Origin: Methylotenera sp.
GTDB lineage: Bacteria; Pseudomonadota; Gammaproteobacteria; Burkholderiales; Methylophilaceae
DNA length: 64,000 nt
Assembly: GCA_021732365.1 (NCBI GenBank)
Contig: JAKFVD010000017.1
Coordinates: 186,001 to 250,000 of the forward strand
Direction of reading: 5' to 3'
How positions within the stretch are numbered: the stretch's first letter is position 1; every line of letters begins with the position of its first letter. Shown here in pieces: positions 37,096-47,845 of the stretch. Under the pieces are notes generated by a model. It worked only from the letters and a program-made list of their open reading frames with translations, searched no databases and had not been told where the DNA came from. The position numbers were made by a program, and so were the translations under genes.

Positions 37096-38258
37096 ACTGG
37101 CAGCCCTTTTTGAAGTCGGCGGTTCTCAAAATCTATTCTGAGCAACACCGCCATCGCGATGCAATTAGCCAAAATGCCGCTGCCGCCAAAAGATAAAAAT
37201 GGTAACGTTAAGCCTTTAGTAGGCAACACACCCATATTCACGCCAATATTAATAATCGCCTGCGCGCCAATCCACACACCTAAACCCTGTGCCAGTAATG
37301 CAGCAAAGTAGCGTTCATTCGCTACGGCTTCTTTGCCTATTCCAAACGCGCGAATCACAATCCAGCTAAACAGGCCTAAAATAGTTAACACTCCAACAAA
37401 GCCTAATTCTTCCGCAATCACGGCCAATAAAAAGTCCGTGTGTGCTTCTGGTAAGTAAAGTAACTTTTCAACACTGGCGCCCAAACCAACGCCAAACCAT
37501 TCACCTCGTCCAAAAGCAATCAGTGCATGTGATAACTGGTAACCTGTATCGAAAGGGTCTGCCCATGGATTTAAATAGCCAGTCACACGCTTTAAACGGT
37601 AAGGTGAGCTGATGATCAGGCCGTAAATAGCCACTGGCAATAGGGCCAATAGCGCAATAAATATTTTGACATTGATGCCGCCCAGCCAAAGTATGGATAT
37701 GGACATTGCGGCAACCACTGCAAACGCACCTAAATCTGGCTCGCGCAGTAACAAAAATCCAACTAATACCATCACCGCAACCATTGGTAAAAAGCCGCGT
37801 ACAAAGCTATCCATTTGGGCCGATTTACGTACGGCATAATCGGCTACGTACATGGCAGCAAATAGCTTCACAAATTCGGATGGCTGTAAATTCACCACAA
37901 ACAAAGATAGCCACCGTTGGCTGCCGTTTACGTCGCGCCCAATGCCTGGAATCAACACCAATACCAGCAAAAATAATCCCGCCAGAAATAAATACGGCGC
38001 CATTTTTTGCCACCAGGCAACTGGAACTTGAAATGCGACAAAGGCGGCGAATAGGCCAACGCCTATGTAAATAGCTTGGCGAATTAAATAATAGGTGCTT
38101 TGATAACCCACATGCTTATCGGCTTCGGCAATCGCGATAGAGGCGGAGTACACCATCACCAAGCCAAAACCCAGCAATATCAAAGTTACCCACAGCAACA
38201 TTTGGTCGTAGCTGGTGGCATTAATCCGTTCGTTGCTATGCATCACTGGGGCTAGCAT
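37092..38258 (-). CDS. ftsW: Septal peptidoglycan polymerase FtsW
   Basis: SEDS-family lipid II glycosyltransferase working with FtsI at the septum. 388 aa, about ten transmembrane helices. Seen: [35 protein letters not shown] split over the SEDS signature, [31 protein letters not shown] and [16 protein letters not shown] before the ATG at 38258 supports this start, which overlaps murD by 7 bp. Confidence 0.95.
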   Translation of the reverse strand: MLAPVMHSNERINATSYDQMLLWVTLILLGFGLVMVYSASIAIAEADKHVGYQSTYYLIRQAIYIGVGLFAAFVAFQVPVAWWQKMAPYLFLAGLFLLVLVLIPGIGRDVNGSQRWLSLFVVNLQPSEFVKLFAAMYVADYAVRKSAQMDSFVRGFLPMVAVMVLVGFLLLREPDLGAFAVVAAMSISILWLGGINVKIFIALLALLPVAIYGLIISSPYRLKRVTGYLNPWADPFDTGYQLSHALIAFGRGEWFGVGLGASVEKLLYLPEAHTDFLLAVIAEELGFVGVLTILGLFSWIVIRAFGIGKEAVANERYFAALLAQGLGVWIGAQAIINIGVNMGVLPTKGLTLPFLSFGGSGILANCIAMAVLLRIDFENRRLQKGLPV

Positions 38259-39637
38259 ATGGCCACCTGCGCTGAATATGCTTGTAAGCGTTTTACCGAC
38301 TCTATAAATACTTCGGCGCGATGCACATAATTTTTAAACATATCAAAGCTGGCACAAGCGGGTGATAACAATACGGCATCGCCCGTTTGAGCTACTTTTT
38401 TGGCAATATTCACCGCTTCTGGTAAATCGGCAGCATGGTACATAGGCACATTTGCGTTCATTAAAACGCCTTCAATTAATGCCGCATCGCGCCCGATTAA
38501 CACTACCGCACGCGCATTATTTTGAACAACTGCTAATAAAGGTGAAAAGTCTTGGCCTTTGCCATCGCCACCAGCAATTAGCACTACTTTTTGCGACTTA
38601 CCTTGTTTTGTCATCCCAGCAATTGCGGCGCAAGTTGCACCTACATTGGTGCCTTTTGAGTCGTCGTAATAATCCACCTCATCAATGGTCGCCACCCATT
38701 GCACACGGTGAGGCAAGCCTTTAAAGTCACTTAACGCTTTTATGATTGCTGTTTTTTCTACACCAATCGCGCTGCACAAGGCCATCGCCGCAAGCGCATT
38801 CGCAACGTTATGCAAACCTGTTATATGAAGTTGGCTGGCTTTCATTATTTTGCGCTGACCACTAGTTAAGTATTGCATGCCATCCGATTCAACCAAGCCA
38901 AAGTCTTGCTTTTCTGATGATGCATTTAAGCCAAATGTGACCGTATGCTTGGCCGTCATAGCCAGTGTGGCGGCATCATCGCGATTTAATACAGCCACTT
39001 TTGTATGCGCAAAAATACGTGCTTTTGCGGCAATATAAGCGTCAATGTCCGCATAGCGATCCATATGATCTTCACTGATATTAAGCACTGTAGCGCTATC
39101 ACATTTGAGGTGATGCGTGGTTTCCAACTGAAAACTAGAAAGCTCTAACACATAAACATCAGGGGCTTCCATCATCAGCGCCTCTAGCACTGGCAAACCA
39201 ATATTGCCTGCCACAATGGTTTTTAAGCCCGCTTCTTTACAAATTTCGCCCACTAAACTTGTAACCGTGGTTTTGCCGTTTGAACCAGTAATCGCAATCA
39301 CTTTGGATTCTTTTGGACGATATTGCGCAAACAATTCCACATCACCAATCACAGGAATGCCTGTTTGAATGGCAGCTTGCACCGCTGGCTCACGCATTGC
39401 CACGCCTGGGCTAATCACAATTAAATCGGCTTGCCTAAACACCGCTGAGTCAAATGCTCCAGTGTAAATTTGCACCTGCGGCATGCGCTTCATCACATGA
39501 TCTACACTGGGTGGGTTAACGCGTGAATCGGCGACTGACAAAATGGCACCTTGGCGCTCAAGCCAATGCAAGGCAGATAGGCCTGTGTCGCCTAGGCCTA
39601 ATACCAATACTTTTTTGTCTTTTAATGCGATTTTCAT
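38252..39637 (-). CDS. murD: UDP-N-acetylmuramoyl-L-alanine--D-glutamate ligase
   Basis: Adds D-Glu to UDP-MurNAc-L-Ala. 461 aa. Seen: [18 protein letters not shown]-loop [43 protein letters not shown] and [13 protein letters not shown]. It starts 10 bp after the mraY stop. Confidence 0.96.
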   Translation of the reverse strand: MKIALKDKKVLVLGLGDTGLSALHWLERQGAILSVADSRVNPPSVDHVMKRMPQVQIYTGAFDSAVFRQADLIVISPGVAMREPAVQAAIQTGIPVIGDVELFAQYRPKESKVIAITGSNGKTTVTSLVGEICKEAGLKTIVAGNIGLPVLEALMMEAPDVYVLELSSFQLETTHHLKCDSATVLNISEDHMDRYADIDAYIAAKARIFAHTKVAVLNRDDAATLAMTAKHTVTFGLNASSEKQDFGLVESDGMQYLTSGQRKIMKASQLHITGLHNVANALAAMALCSAIGVEKTAIIKALSDFKGLPHRVQWVATIDEVDYYDDSKGTNVGATCAAIAGMTKQGKSQKVVLIAGGDGKGQDFSPLLAVVQNNARAVVLIGRDAALIEGVLMNANVPMYHAADLPEAVNIAKKVAQTGDAVLLSPACASFDMFKNYVHRAEVFIESVKRLQAYSAQVAIC

Positions 39638-39647
39638 CTAATTTGAT

Positions 39648-40751
39648 TTATCTTAATTTCAATGTAGCAAGGCCAATTAACACCAACATCATGGTAATAA
39701 TCCAGAAGCGCACCACGACTTGCGTCTCTTTCCAGCCCTTTTGTTCATAATGGTGATGCAATGGCGCCATCAAAAAGATACGCTGGCCCACCCCTGTTTT
39801 AAATTTGGTGTATTTGAAATACATCACCTGTAGTGCAACTGAAAACGTTTCCACCACAAACACGCCGCCCATAATAAACAGCACAATCTCTTGGCGCACA
39901 ATCACCGCTACCACGCCTAAAGCCGCACCCAAAGCCAGCGCGCCTACATCACCCATAAAAACTTCGGCTGGGTAAGCGTTGAACCATAAGAAACCTAAAC
40001 CAGCACCTGCCATGGCAGCGCAAAACACCATCATCTCGCCTGCACCTGCCACATAAGGAATTCCCAAGTATTTTGAGAAATACAAATGCCCTGCCACATA
40101 AGCAAATATCGCTAGCGCACTGCCCACCATCACCGTTGGCATAATGGCCAAACCATCTAAGCCATCTGTAAGATTAACCGCGTTACTGCTACCAACAATG
40201 ACTAAATATGTCAGAAAAATAAATCCGACCGCGCCTAAAGGCAGCACCAGTGTTTTGAAAAACGGCACAATTAATGTAGTTTCGGCTGGGCTACTGGATG
40301 TTTGATATAAAAATATCGCAACACCTAACCCAATTATGCTTTGCCAAAAATATTTGGCTTTGGCCGATAAACCTTTTGGATTTTTGTAGACCACTTTACG
40401 ATAATCATCTACCCAACCAATCGCGCCAAATCCTAGCGTGGTAACCAATACCACCCAAATATACTTATTATGCAAATCACCCCACAAAATGGTGGCGATA
40501 CCAATCGCCACTAATATCAGCGCGCCGCCCATGGTAGGCGTGCCTGCTTTCACCAAATGCGTTTGTGGGCCGTCATCGCGCACAGCTTGGCCCACTTTAT
40601 ACTCAGTGAGTTTGCGAATCATTTTTGGCCCAACCATAAATGAAATCATCAGCGCAGTTAATGTCGCCAACACAGCACGCAGCGTAATGTAGTTAAATAC
40701 GTTAAAACCGCGAATATCGTGCGCAAAATACCTAGCAAGTTCTAATAACAT
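39648..40751 (-). CDS. mraY: Phospho-MurNAc-pentapeptide transferase MraY
   Basis: Integral membrane enzyme transferring phospho-MurNAc-pentapeptide to undecaprenyl phosphate (lipid I). 367 aa, about ten transmembrane helices. Seen: [18 protein letters not shown] (cytosolic loop), [10 protein letters not shown] with the catalytic Asp pair, [25 protein letters not shown], and [19 protein letters not shown] 7 nt before the ATG fixes the start, overlapping murF by 10 bp. Confidence 0.96.
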   Translation of the reverse strand: MLLELARYFAHDIRGFNVFNYITLRAVLATLTALMISFMVGPKMIRKLTEYKVGQAVRDDGPQTHLVKAGTPTMGGALILVAIGIATILWGDLHNKYIWVVLVTTLGFGAIGWVDDYRKVVYKNPKGLSAKAKYFWQSIIGLGVAIFLYQTSSSPAETTLIVPFFKTLVLPLGAVGFIFLTYLVIVGSSNAVNLTDGLDGLAIMPTVMVGSALAIFAYVAGHLYFSKYLGIPYVAGAGEMMVFCAAMAGAGLGFLWFNAYPAEVFMGDVGALALGAALGVVAVIVRQEIVLFIMGGVFVVETFSVALQVMYFKYTKFKTGVGQRIFLMAPLHHHYEQKGWKETQVVVRFWIITMMLVLIGLATLKLR

Positions 40752-42127
40752 TTGGCGTCCTCCATTAAACTTTTTTCTGGATTTTGTTGTGTTAAGTGCT
40801 CTACTACGCGCTCCATTTTCATAAAACGTGAACCCTTAACCAAAACCGTTGTATTTTTTTGCATTAATTTTTTTGTATTGCTAATCACATCATCCAGCGC
40901 TGAAAAATGTTGCGCGCCCTCACCAAAGGCATTCGCCGCATGCACACTTAATGCACCAAAAGCCAGCAAATTCTTGACCCCATTTTGTTTGGCATACAAG
41001 CCAATATCTACATGCATGTTTGCTGCATCTGCGCCCAATTCACCCATATCGCCCATTACAAATACACTGTATGAATCCAGCGCCACCAACACATCAATTG
41101 CCGCCTTCATTGAGTCAGGATTAGCGTTATAAGTATCATCAATTAAAAGCGCGCCGTTTAAGCCAGCCTTTCGCTGCAGGCGGCTACGCACGGCTTGCAT
41201 ATTTTGTAAGCCATCTGCTATATCCTGATTGCTCACACCCAAAGCCGCCGCAGCCGCACTGGCTGCCAGCGCATTCGCAATATTGTGCTTACCTAACACA
41301 TTTAATTTAAAGTCAACTTTCCCTGTTGGAGTGGTTAATTCAACATGACTTAAACCGTCAATTTCTTGATATTTAGCGCTTACATCAGCCACTTTATTTA
41401 AGCTAAACGTGAGCACTTTTTTACCAATAGTTAACGCTTGCCAATAGCCAAAAAATGCATCATCGGCATTTATAATGGCAACTCCATTTGTACTTAGGCC
41501 ATTAAAAATCTCACCTTTTGCTTTGGCGATATTTTCGCGCGAACCTAACTCACCAATATGCGCGGTGCCAGCGTTAATAATCAGCGCTACAGTTGGCTGA
41601 GCGATTTTCGTTAAATAATCAATCTCGCCCAAATGATTCATACCCATTTCAATCACGGCGTAAGCGTGCTGTTTACTTAATTTCAACAAGGTAAGCGGCA
41701 TACCGATGTCATTATTCAAATTTCCAACCGTGGCATGGACTTTGGCCACATCTTTTGTGGCTGCGGCCAGAATTGCGCTTAACATTTCTTTGGTGGTGGT
41801 TTTACCATTGCTGCCTGTAATCGCAATCACTGGAATATCAAATTGATTGCGCCAATATTTTGCCAATTGCCCAAGCGCTAAGCGCGTGTCATTTACGACA
41901 ACTGCAGGCCTTGCTTTTGTTTGTTTGTCTGACACCAATACCGCTGCTGCGCCTTGTTGAATGGCTGTTTCAGCGAATTGATTACCGTCGAAATTTTCAC
42001 CTTTAATCGCCACAAAAAGTTGATTACTGACAATAGCTCGGCTGTCAGTGCTTACACTTTTTACCGCAACATCTGCGCCTAATAGCTTGCCATTGACGGC
42101 TTTTGCAATGGTCGATAGCTGCATCAT
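40742..42127 (-). CDS. murF: UDP-MurNAc-tripeptide--D-Ala-D-Ala ligase
   Basis: Adds the D-Ala-D-Ala made by Ddl to the UDP-MurNAc tripeptide. 461 aa. Seen: [20 protein letters not shown]-loop [35 protein letters not shown], and [15 protein letters not shown]. It begins ATGATG, the first overlapping the murE stop. Confidence 0.95.
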   Translation of the reverse strand: MMQLSTIAKAVNGKLLGADVAVKSVSTDSRAIVSNQLFVAIKGENFDGNQFAETAIQQGAAAVLVSDKQTKARPAVVVNDTRLALGQLAKYWRNQFDIPVIAITGSNGKTTTKEMLSAILAAATKDVAKVHATVGNLNNDIGMPLTLLKLSKQHAYAVIEMGMNHLGEIDYLTKIAQPTVALIINAGTAHIGELGSRENIAKAKGEIFNGLSTNGVAIINADDAFFGYWQALTIGKKVLTFSLNKVADVSAKYQEIDGLSHVELTTPTGKVDFKLNVLGKHNIANALAASAAAAALGVSNQDIADGLQNMQAVRSRLQRKAGLNGALLIDDTYNANPDSMKAAIDVLVALDSYSVFVMGDMGELGADAANMHVDIGLYAKQNGVKNLLAFGALSVHAANAFGEGAQHFSALDDVISNTKKLMQKNTTVLVKGSRFMKMERVVEHLTQQNPEKSLMEDAKCY

Positions 42128-43587
42128 GTCAGCACCTCTGCTTGCGTTTGTGCATATTTTTTCAGCACTTTTTGCGCTTGTTCTGCATCGCTAAAATGAT
42201 ATTTTTTGTCTTTGATTTCTTGATATTGCTCATGTCCCTTGCCAGCAAGCAGCACAATATCGCCAGCCTTGGCCGCAAATATGCCCACCGAAATCGCTTT
42301 TGCGCGATCTTGCTCAATTAAGTAATTGCCCTGCATGCCTTGCAAAATTTCGTTAATGATTTTGCGTTTGTTTTCATGCCTCGGATTGTCCGATGTCACC
42401 ACCACCGCATCGGCCAAATAACTGGCTATTTTGCCCATTAACTCGCGCTTGCCTGCATCGCGATTACCACCACAACCAAACACACAAACCAATTTTGCGC
42501 CTTCTTTTTTTTGCGCTTTTAAGGTGGTTAATACTTTTTCTAGCGCATCTGGCGTGTGTGCATAATCCACCACCACCAATGGCAAGTTATCACCGCCAAA
42601 TTGCTGCATGCGGCCAGCAGCTGATTGAATATTCGAAATCGCCTCTACTGCATCTTGCAAGCCCACATTGGATACCAGCAAAGTTGCCAATACAGCCAGC
42701 ACGTTATACACATTAAAGCGGCCAATCAGATTAGCGCGCACTTCGGCTTTGCCTTGCGGCGTTACAGCGACAAAGCTGAAATAGGTATTTTCAAAATGCA
42801 GTTTTGTTGCGCGCACATCGCCGTGGTCAATGCCATAGGTCGTCACTGGCGCGCCTATTAACTTTAAATCTTCCTCAATTTGCTGCCCAAAACTATCATC
42901 ACAATTTAACACTGACATTTTTAAATCAATGCTATCAAACAGGCGACGTTTGGCTGCAGCATATTCTTCTAAAGTAACGTGGTAATCCAAATGGTCACGC
43001 GATAAATTGCTCAATACCGCAACATCAAACTCAACACCATTGACGCGACCTTGATGCAAGCCGTGCGATGAAACCTCTAGCGCAACCACTTCTGCGCCTT
43101 GCTGCAGGTAATCAGCCAACATGGATTGCAAAAGAATAGCATCTGGCGTGGTATTGCTGGTTTCTGATAACTGCTCTGCAAAGCCGTTACCTAATGTACC
43201 GATGACTGCTGTTTTGCGATTGAGATAATTAAAGCACTGACTTAACCATTGCGTGATTGAAGTTTTGCCGTTGGTGCCAGTGACGCCTATAGTCCACAGC
43301 TGTGACGATGGCTTTTTGTAATATTGCGCCGCAATATTACCCGCCTGCAGGCGCAAATTTTTAATGCCTATATTTTCAATATTCCAATCCGCATTCCAGC
43401 TAAAGTCTGCAGAATCCCAAATGACTGCACTTGCACCTTTTGCAATCGCATCTGCAATAAAATCCCGACCATCTTTTTTATCGCCCGGGTAGGCTAAAAA
43501 TAGGCTGCCTTGCACCACATTACGGCTGTCGGCCGTCATATTTTTAATGGGAGTTTTGATGCGATAACTCTGAATGGCTTTGGTCAT
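42124..43587 (-). CDS. murE: UDP-MurNAc-L-Ala-D-Glu--meso-DAP ligase
   Basis: Adds the third residue of the stem peptide. 487 aa. Seen: MTADSRNVVQGSLFLAYPG, P-loop IGVTGTNGKTSITQWL, EVSSHGLHQGRV, LSRDHLDYH, DYAHTPDALEKVL and the DNPRHEN motif, which in the family signals meso-diaminopimelate rather than lysine specificity. ATGA overlap with the ftsI stop. Confidence 0.95.
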   Translation of the reverse strand: MTKAIQSYRIKTPIKNMTADSRNVVQGSLFLAYPGDKKDGRDFIADAIAKGASAVIWDSADFSWNADWNIENIGIKNLRLQAGNIAAQYYKKPSSQLWTIGVTGTNGKTSITQWLSQCFNYLNRKTAVIGTLGNGFAEQLSETSNTTPDAILLQSMLADYLQQGAEVVALEVSSHGLHQGRVNGVEFDVAVLSNLSRDHLDYHVTLEEYAAAKRRLFDSIDLKMSVLNCDDSFGQQIEEDLKLIGAPVTTYGIDHGDVRATKLHFENTYFSFVAVTPQGKAEVRANLIGRFNVYNVLAVLATLLVSNVGLQDAVEAISNIQSAAGRMQQFGGDNLPLVVVDYAHTPDALEKVLTTLKAQKKEGAKLVCVFGCGGNRDAGKRELMGKIASYLADAVVVTSDNPRHENKRKIINEILQGMQGNYLIEQDRAKAISVGIFAAKAGDIVLLAGKGHEQYQEIKDKKYHFSDAEQAQKVLKKYAQTQAEVLT

Positions 43588-45311
43588 ATCACTTCCTTAG
43601 CGTCATCATCGTTAGTCGGAATCACCACATTATTATTGGGCGCATCTTGCGGCACGGCCAGCATACGCAGCGCATCTGCCATCACCGCACTGAAAACTGG
43701 CGCAGCCACCGTGCCACCGTAATATTCGCCATTGGTTGGCTCATCAATCATCACTGCCATAATCAAGCGCGGGTTAGATGCTGGCGCCATGCCGACAAAA
43801 GAGCCTACATATTTATCTTTTTCGTATCCAGTTTTACCCAGTTTATGTGCAGTGCCTGTTTTACCACCTACGCGATAACCCGCGACTTGTGCTCTTAATG
43901 CTGTTCCGCCTGGCAAAACCGCTAGTTCCAGCATCGATTTCATTTCATTGGCAACTTCTGCTGAAAATACTTGATGCCCAATTGTTGACTCTTTTAATTT
44001 AAGTAATGAAATCGTTTTAAGCTCGCCCTCATTGGCAAAAACGGTATAGGCACGTGCCAGTTGCAACAAAGTCACGCTAATGCCGTGCCCATAAGACATG
44101 GTTGCCTGCTCAATTGGACGCCAACTTTTATATGGCCTTAAACGGCCAGATGCCTCTCCAGGAAAGCCGATATTGGCGCGCGAGCCAAAGCCGAACTGAT
44201 TAAACGTGCTCCAAAGTGCTTCGCGCTTTAGGCTTAATGCCATTTTGGCAGAACCCACATTAGAGGATTTTTGTATCACTTCAGCCACGGTTAACACGCC
44301 ATGTGGATGCGCGTCGTGTATGGTGGCGGTGCCAATTGTCATATAGCCGGGCGCTGTTTGAATTTGCGTATCTGGTTTGTAGTCGCCAAATTCCATCGCC
44401 GCAGCTGCCGTCATAGGTTTTAAGGTTGAGCCAGGCTCAAACACATCGGTAATGACGCGATTACGGGTTTTCCCGATAATATTCACAGGATTATTAGGGT
44501 TATAGGTAGGTAAATTCACCATAGCCAACACCTCGCCTGTTTTAGCATCCAACACCACTGCGGCACCTGCCTTTGCTTTATGCTTTTCGACTGCTTTCAA
44601 TAACTCTCTAAATACTAAATACTGAATACGCCGATCAATACTTAACACAATATCGCGTCCATCTTGCGGCACTTTTACATCTTCTAAATCTTCAACTATG
44701 CGACCTTTTGCATCTTTAATCACCTTGCGGCTACCTGCTTTGCCTGATAAATGACTGTTCTGCGCTAGCTCAAAACCTTCTTGTCCAATATCATTAATAT
44801 CGGTAAAGCCCACCACATGCGCTGTGACATCACCTGCAGGATAAAAACGCTTATATTCGCGTTGTAAGAAAACGCCAGGAATCTTCAAACTCATGACTTT
44901 TTCGCCTAAATCTGGCGAAACGCGCCGCTTTAAATACACAAACTCGCGTTTTAAATTAGCAAATTTTTTATCAATATCTTTATTCTTTATTCCCAGCAAT
45001 TTAGTAAGCGCCAGTTTTTGGTCTTTGCTGATTTTAACGTCTGGGGGGCTGGCCCAGACCGAATCTACAGGGCTACTAATCGCTAGTAAATCGCCATTTC
45101 TATCGGTAATTTTTCCGCGATGGGCTTGTAAACTGAGTGTACGACTGTAGCGTGCCTCACCTTTTTGCTGTAAAAACTCTTTGTGTAAGCTTTGCAAATA
45201 AATACCGCGCGCAAATAGCCCTGTAAAACCCATCAATATTGCAATCAGCAATAGCCTACGCCGCCACACAGGCAGCTTTACCATTTGATGTTGAACAGAG
45301 TTATAGGCCAT
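43584..45311 (-). CDS. ftsI: Septal transpeptidase FtsI (PBP3)
   Basis: Bitopic inner-membrane class B penicillin-binding protein cross-linking septal peptidoglycan with FtsW. 575 aa. Seen: one transmembrane helix (LLLIAILMGFTGLFARGIYL), dimerisation region with RGKITDRNGDLLA, and the catalytic triad motifs STLK (EPGSTLKPMT), SSN (QKSSNVGS) and KTGT (GGKTGTAHK). It follows ftsL by 26 bp. Confidence 0.95.
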   Translation of the reverse strand: MAYNSVQHQMVKLPVWRRRLLLIAILMGFTGLFARGIYLQSLHKEFLQQKGEARYSRTLSLQAHRGKITDRNGDLLAISSPVDSVWASPPDVKISKDQKLALTKLLGIKNKDIDKKFANLKREFVYLKRRVSPDLGEKVMSLKIPGVFLQREYKRFYPAGDVTAHVVGFTDINDIGQEGFELAQNSHLSGKAGSRKVIKDAKGRIVEDLEDVKVPQDGRDIVLSIDRRIQYLVFRELLKAVEKHKAKAGAAVVLDAKTGEVLAMVNLPTYNPNNPVNIIGKTRNRVITDVFEPGSTLKPMTAAAAMEFGDYKPDTQIQTAPGYMTIGTATIHDAHPHGVLTVAEVIQKSSNVGSAKMALSLKREALWSTFNQFGFGSRANIGFPGEASGRLRPYKSWRPIEQATMSYGHGISVTLLQLARAYTVFANEGELKTISLLKLKESTIGHQVFSAEVANEMKSMLELAVLPGGTALRAQVAGYRVGGKTGTAHKLGKTGYEKDKYVGSFVGMAPASNPRLIMAVMIDEPTNGEYYGGTVAAPVFSAVMADALRMLAVPQDAPNNNVVIPTNDDDAKEVI

Positions 45312-45337
45312 TTTTATATATTTTTACTAAATCATTT

Positions 45338-45625
45338 CTACTGTATTAATTCCAAACTAACTTGTTCTTTTGCAATAACTTGAATACGCTTTGCATCTGG
45401 CACTTGCATTTTTAGCTTTTTAGCTGCCAATTCTTCTACGCGCGAATGCATGGCCCAAGTACTTTGCTCTAATTGCAATTGACCAAATTCTGTATCATAT
45501 TTTTGCGTTAAGTTTTGTTGCTGTTCAAGCTCAAAATACAACTTGCGCGCTTTATGCTGGGCGGTAATTACGCCCAAGCTCACGGCAATTAAGGCAAAAA
45601 ATAGAATGAAATTTAATCGTGTCAT
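45338..45625 (-). CDS. ftsL: Cell division protein FtsL
   Basis: 95 aa bitopic divisome protein that complexes with FtsB and FtsQ. Seen: N-terminal transmembrane helix (FILFFALIAVSLGVITAQH) followed by a heptad-like coiled coil (ARKLYFELEQQQNLTQKYD). Identified by size, topology and position between rsmH and ftsI. Confidence 0.9.
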   Translation of the reverse strand: MTRLNFILFFALIAVSLGVITAQHKARKLYFELEQQQNLTQKYDTEFGQLQLEQSTWAMHSRVEELAAKKLKMQVPDAKRIQVIAKEQVSLELIQ

Positions 45626-45641
45626 TGTTTATTAAATGCTC

Positions 45642-46661
45642 TTAAGCGATTGCCGTTCTTTCTGCCACGCGCATTACTGCACTTCTGCTGCGCGGGTTTT
45701 GTTTTACTTCAAGGGCAGTTGGCTTGATTGCCTTGCCTACTGCCTTTAACCTTGGCTGCGGCAAATCAATTGCTTTCACTGGAAAGCGCGCAGGCAAATC
45801 ATCCCGATTTTGTTCACCTTGAATAAACTGCTTCACAATCCTGTCTTCCAGCGAATGAAAGCTAATCACCACCAACCGCCCGCCCTCTGCCAACAGATTG
45901 AGACACTTGGGCAAAATCAGCGATAACTCCTCAAGCTCCGAATTGACGTAAATCCGTAAAGCTTGAAAGGTGCGCGTTGCAGGGTTCTGCCCCGGTTCGA
46001 TCTTGGGGATTGCACTTGCCACGATCTTGGCAAGTTGTCCTGTAGTGGTGATGGCGCGCCCGTCTGTGCGCTCCTTAATAATCGCCCTTGCAACCTGCTT
46101 AGCAAACCGTTCTTCACCATAGTCTTTTATCACTTTCCCTAATTGTTGCTCTGAAATTGTGGTTAACAGCTCTGTTGCTGTTTTGCCACGCGTTTGGTCC
46201 ATGCGCATATCCAGCGGCGCATCAAATCTAAAACTAAAACCACGTTCACCTTCATCAATTTGCGGCGATGAAATGCCCAAATCCAACAAAATGCCATCTA
46301 CCTTTGTGAGATTGTTATTGCTTGCCAGATGATTGATTTCTGAAAAGTGCAGGTGTGAAATATGAAAACGCGCATCTTGAATCGCCTGACCTTCTGCCAA
46401 TGCAGCCAAATCACGGTCAATGGCATATAAACGGCCTGATTTTTCCAAGCGCGACAATATCAATCGGCTATGGCCACCGCGGCCAAAGGTGCCGTCAACA
46501 TAAATACCGCTGGGTTTGATATTAAGCGCGTCTACCGCTTCGTTTAATAAAACGGTGATATGTGCAGCCGATGAAGACTTTGAGGTGGAATTTGAAGCTG
46601 AAGTCATAATCGATGCTGACACTGAGGCTAAGCTGGGCGCAGATTTCGCGCCCATCATCAT
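45642..46661 (-). CDS. rsmH: 16S rRNA (cytosine-1402-N4) methyltransferase, with N-terminal Ser/Ala extension
   Basis: SAM-dependent methyltransferase on C1402 of 16S rRNA. 339 aa. Seen: [16 protein letters not shown] motif [44 protein letters not shown], and [13 protein letters not shown]. The first roughly 33 residues are a Ser/Ala-rich low-complexity extension ahead of the normal family start. The ATGATGATG start overlaps the mraZ stop, and AAGG sits 9 nt upstream, so the extension appears translated; an internal ATG (residue 19) is the alternative. Confidence 0.93.
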   Translation of the reverse strand: MMMGAKSAPSLASVSASIMTSASNSTSKSSSAAHITVLLNEAVDALNIKPSGIYVDGTFGRGGHSRLILSRLEKSGRLYAIDRDLAALAEGQAIQDARFHISHLHFSEINHLASNNNLTKVDGILLDLGISSPQIDEGERGFSFRFDAPLDMRMDQTRGKTATELLTTISEQQLGKVIKDYGEERFAKQVARAIIKERTDGRAITTTGQLAKIVASAIPKIEPGQNPATRTFQALRIYVNSELEELSLILPKCLNLLAEGGRLVVISFHSLEDRIVKQFIQGEQNRDDLPARFPVKAIDLPQPRLKAVGKAIKPTALEVKQNPRSRSAVMRVAERTAIA

Positions 46662-47104
46662 AGTGAGAAACCTTCTAATTCTGCTGGCATTTCAAAGTTG
46701 TCGCCGCTAGTTAAAATCTCTAACTGTTTATTCCAGGCATCTAAGTTCCACAACTCAAAGTGGCTACCCTGTCCAACAAACATCACATCTTTATCCAAGC
46801 TTGCAAAATCACGCAATACAGAAGAAACCAGCAAACGACCAGCACTATCCAAAGTTAAATCTTCTGCTTGACCTACCATCATGCGCTGATAAGCGCTGGT
46901 TTGTGGATTAAAGCTAGATAAACTATTAATTTTAGCTTCAATAGGCGCCCACGCTGGTTGCGGATACAGCAGCAAGCAACGATGCGGATGAGCAGTTAAA
47001 ATCAAATTACCAGCACTTTGTGTCAACAAAGCATCGCGATGCTTAGCAGGCACTGCAAGCCTGTACTTAGCATCCATGCTTAAATGTGTTGCGCCGCGAA
47101 ACAT
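46658..47104 (-). CDS. mraZ: Transcriptional regulator MraZ
   Basis: 148 aa, two AbrB-like MraZ repeats: [23 protein letters not shown] and [22 protein letters not shown], each with the DxxGR-like core. In other bacteria MraZ forms ring oligomers, binds closely spaced direct repeats upstream of its own gene and represses the dcw operon. Such repeats are present at 47215-47249. Confidence 0.95.
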   Translation of the reverse strand: MFRGATHLSMDAKYRLAVPAKHRDALLTQSAGNLILTAHPHRCLLLYPQPAWAPIEAKINSLSSFNPQTSAYQRMMVGQAEDLTLDSAGRLLVSSVLRDFASLDKDVMFVGQGSHFELWNLDAWNKQLEILTSGDNFEMPAELEGFSL

Positions 47105-47214
47105 GATTTAAATAAACTGCCCTTAATGCGATTAAGATAAATAGGTGAGCTCTAATTATTTTGTAAGCTTAAAAATGAGAATTGATGAATTTGATTAATC
47201 CATCAAAAAAGTTC

Positions 47215-47249
47215 CCACTAAACTCCACTTTTCACCACTAAATTGCACT
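47215..47249 (-). promoter_or_regulatory. MraZ operator: four direct repeats at 10-bp period
   Basis: On the minus strand, AGTGC, AGTGG, AGTGG, AGTGG occur at exactly 10-bp steps (plus-strand blocks 47245-249, 235-239, 225-229, 215-219), 111-145 bp upstream of mraZ. MraZ is known to bind TGGGN/GTGG-type repeats with 10-bp spacing in E. coli and mycoplasmas, so this is very probably its site and marks the start of the dcw transcription unit. Confidence 0.8.
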
Positions 47250-47259
47250 ATAGATAAAA

Positions 47260-47284
47260 AAAAAGTACTTTGCAAGCACTTTTT
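47260..47284 (-). terminator. Strong terminator downstream of rnpB
   Basis: On the minus strand AAAAAGTGCTT-GCA-AAGTACTTTTT forms an 11-bp stem (one G-U) followed by nine T residues in a row. It stops rnpB transcription directly before the MraZ operator. Confidence 0.85.
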
Positions 47285-47461
47285 GACTATTTTTTCTTTA
47301 TAAGACAAAGACTTAGCGCATTTTCATCAATAAAACAATAGCTATTAAAATCAATGAGATATTAAATTAAGTGAATGTAAAATATAAGCGTTGCAGATTA
47401 TGTAATTGAATTGAATCAAGAGGGTGATTAATACGGATGAGGAAAGATAAAATAAGAAATT

Positions 47462-47808
47462 GAAGCTGGCCGATAAGCCGGGTTTTGTAGACTTTATTGC
47501 TAAAGTTGACAGTCATTCATCTAGGCGCACCATTACTGGTACGCTCAAGCTATCTACCCGCTGGCAGCGCGAGCAACGCCTTATTAACCGAAGTTAAAAT
47601 GCCAGCCTATTTGATATTGCTGCAAATGGAGGTTACCGCGTTTCACATCCACACCCGAAAGTGTTTACTCGTCTCTGTGGCCCTATTCCGCGCCTTATAC
47701 TTAGTTACCCAAGCTTTCAGCGTACGGCTGTTAGCCGTCATCTTGCTCTGTGCAGCCCGGACTTTCCTCCCCCTAAACAAGTTAGGCGGCGACTGTCTGA
47801 CCAGCTTC
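47462..47808 (-). ncRNA. rnpB: RNase P RNA, bacterial class A
   Basis: Catalytic RNA of RNase P, which removes tRNA 5' leaders. Recognised on the minus strand: 5' GAAGCTGG-TCAGACAGTCGCC, then GGGGGAGGAAAGTCCGGGCT (CR-I), CAGAGCAAG, AACGCGGTAA (CR region), GCGCCTAGATGAATGACTGTC, and the 3' end CCCGGCTTATCGGCCAGCTTC, which pairs with the 5' end as P1. Length is about 347 nt, in the type-A range. The gene lies between an unknown membrane protein and mraZ. Apparent reading frames on either strand are shadows. Confidence 0.95.
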
Positions 47809-47814
47809 ACGTCT

Positions 47815-47820
47815 ATATTA
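47815..47820 (-). promoter_or_regulatory. Candidate -10 box of rnpB
   Basis: TAATAT on the minus strand ends 6 nt before the inferred RNA 5' end, the right distance for a sigma-70 -10. A possible -35 (TTACAC) lies 15 bp further upstream, within the gap after the preceding gene. Confidence 0.4.
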
Positions 47821-47845
47821 ACACGGCTGTACGGTGTGTAATGTT

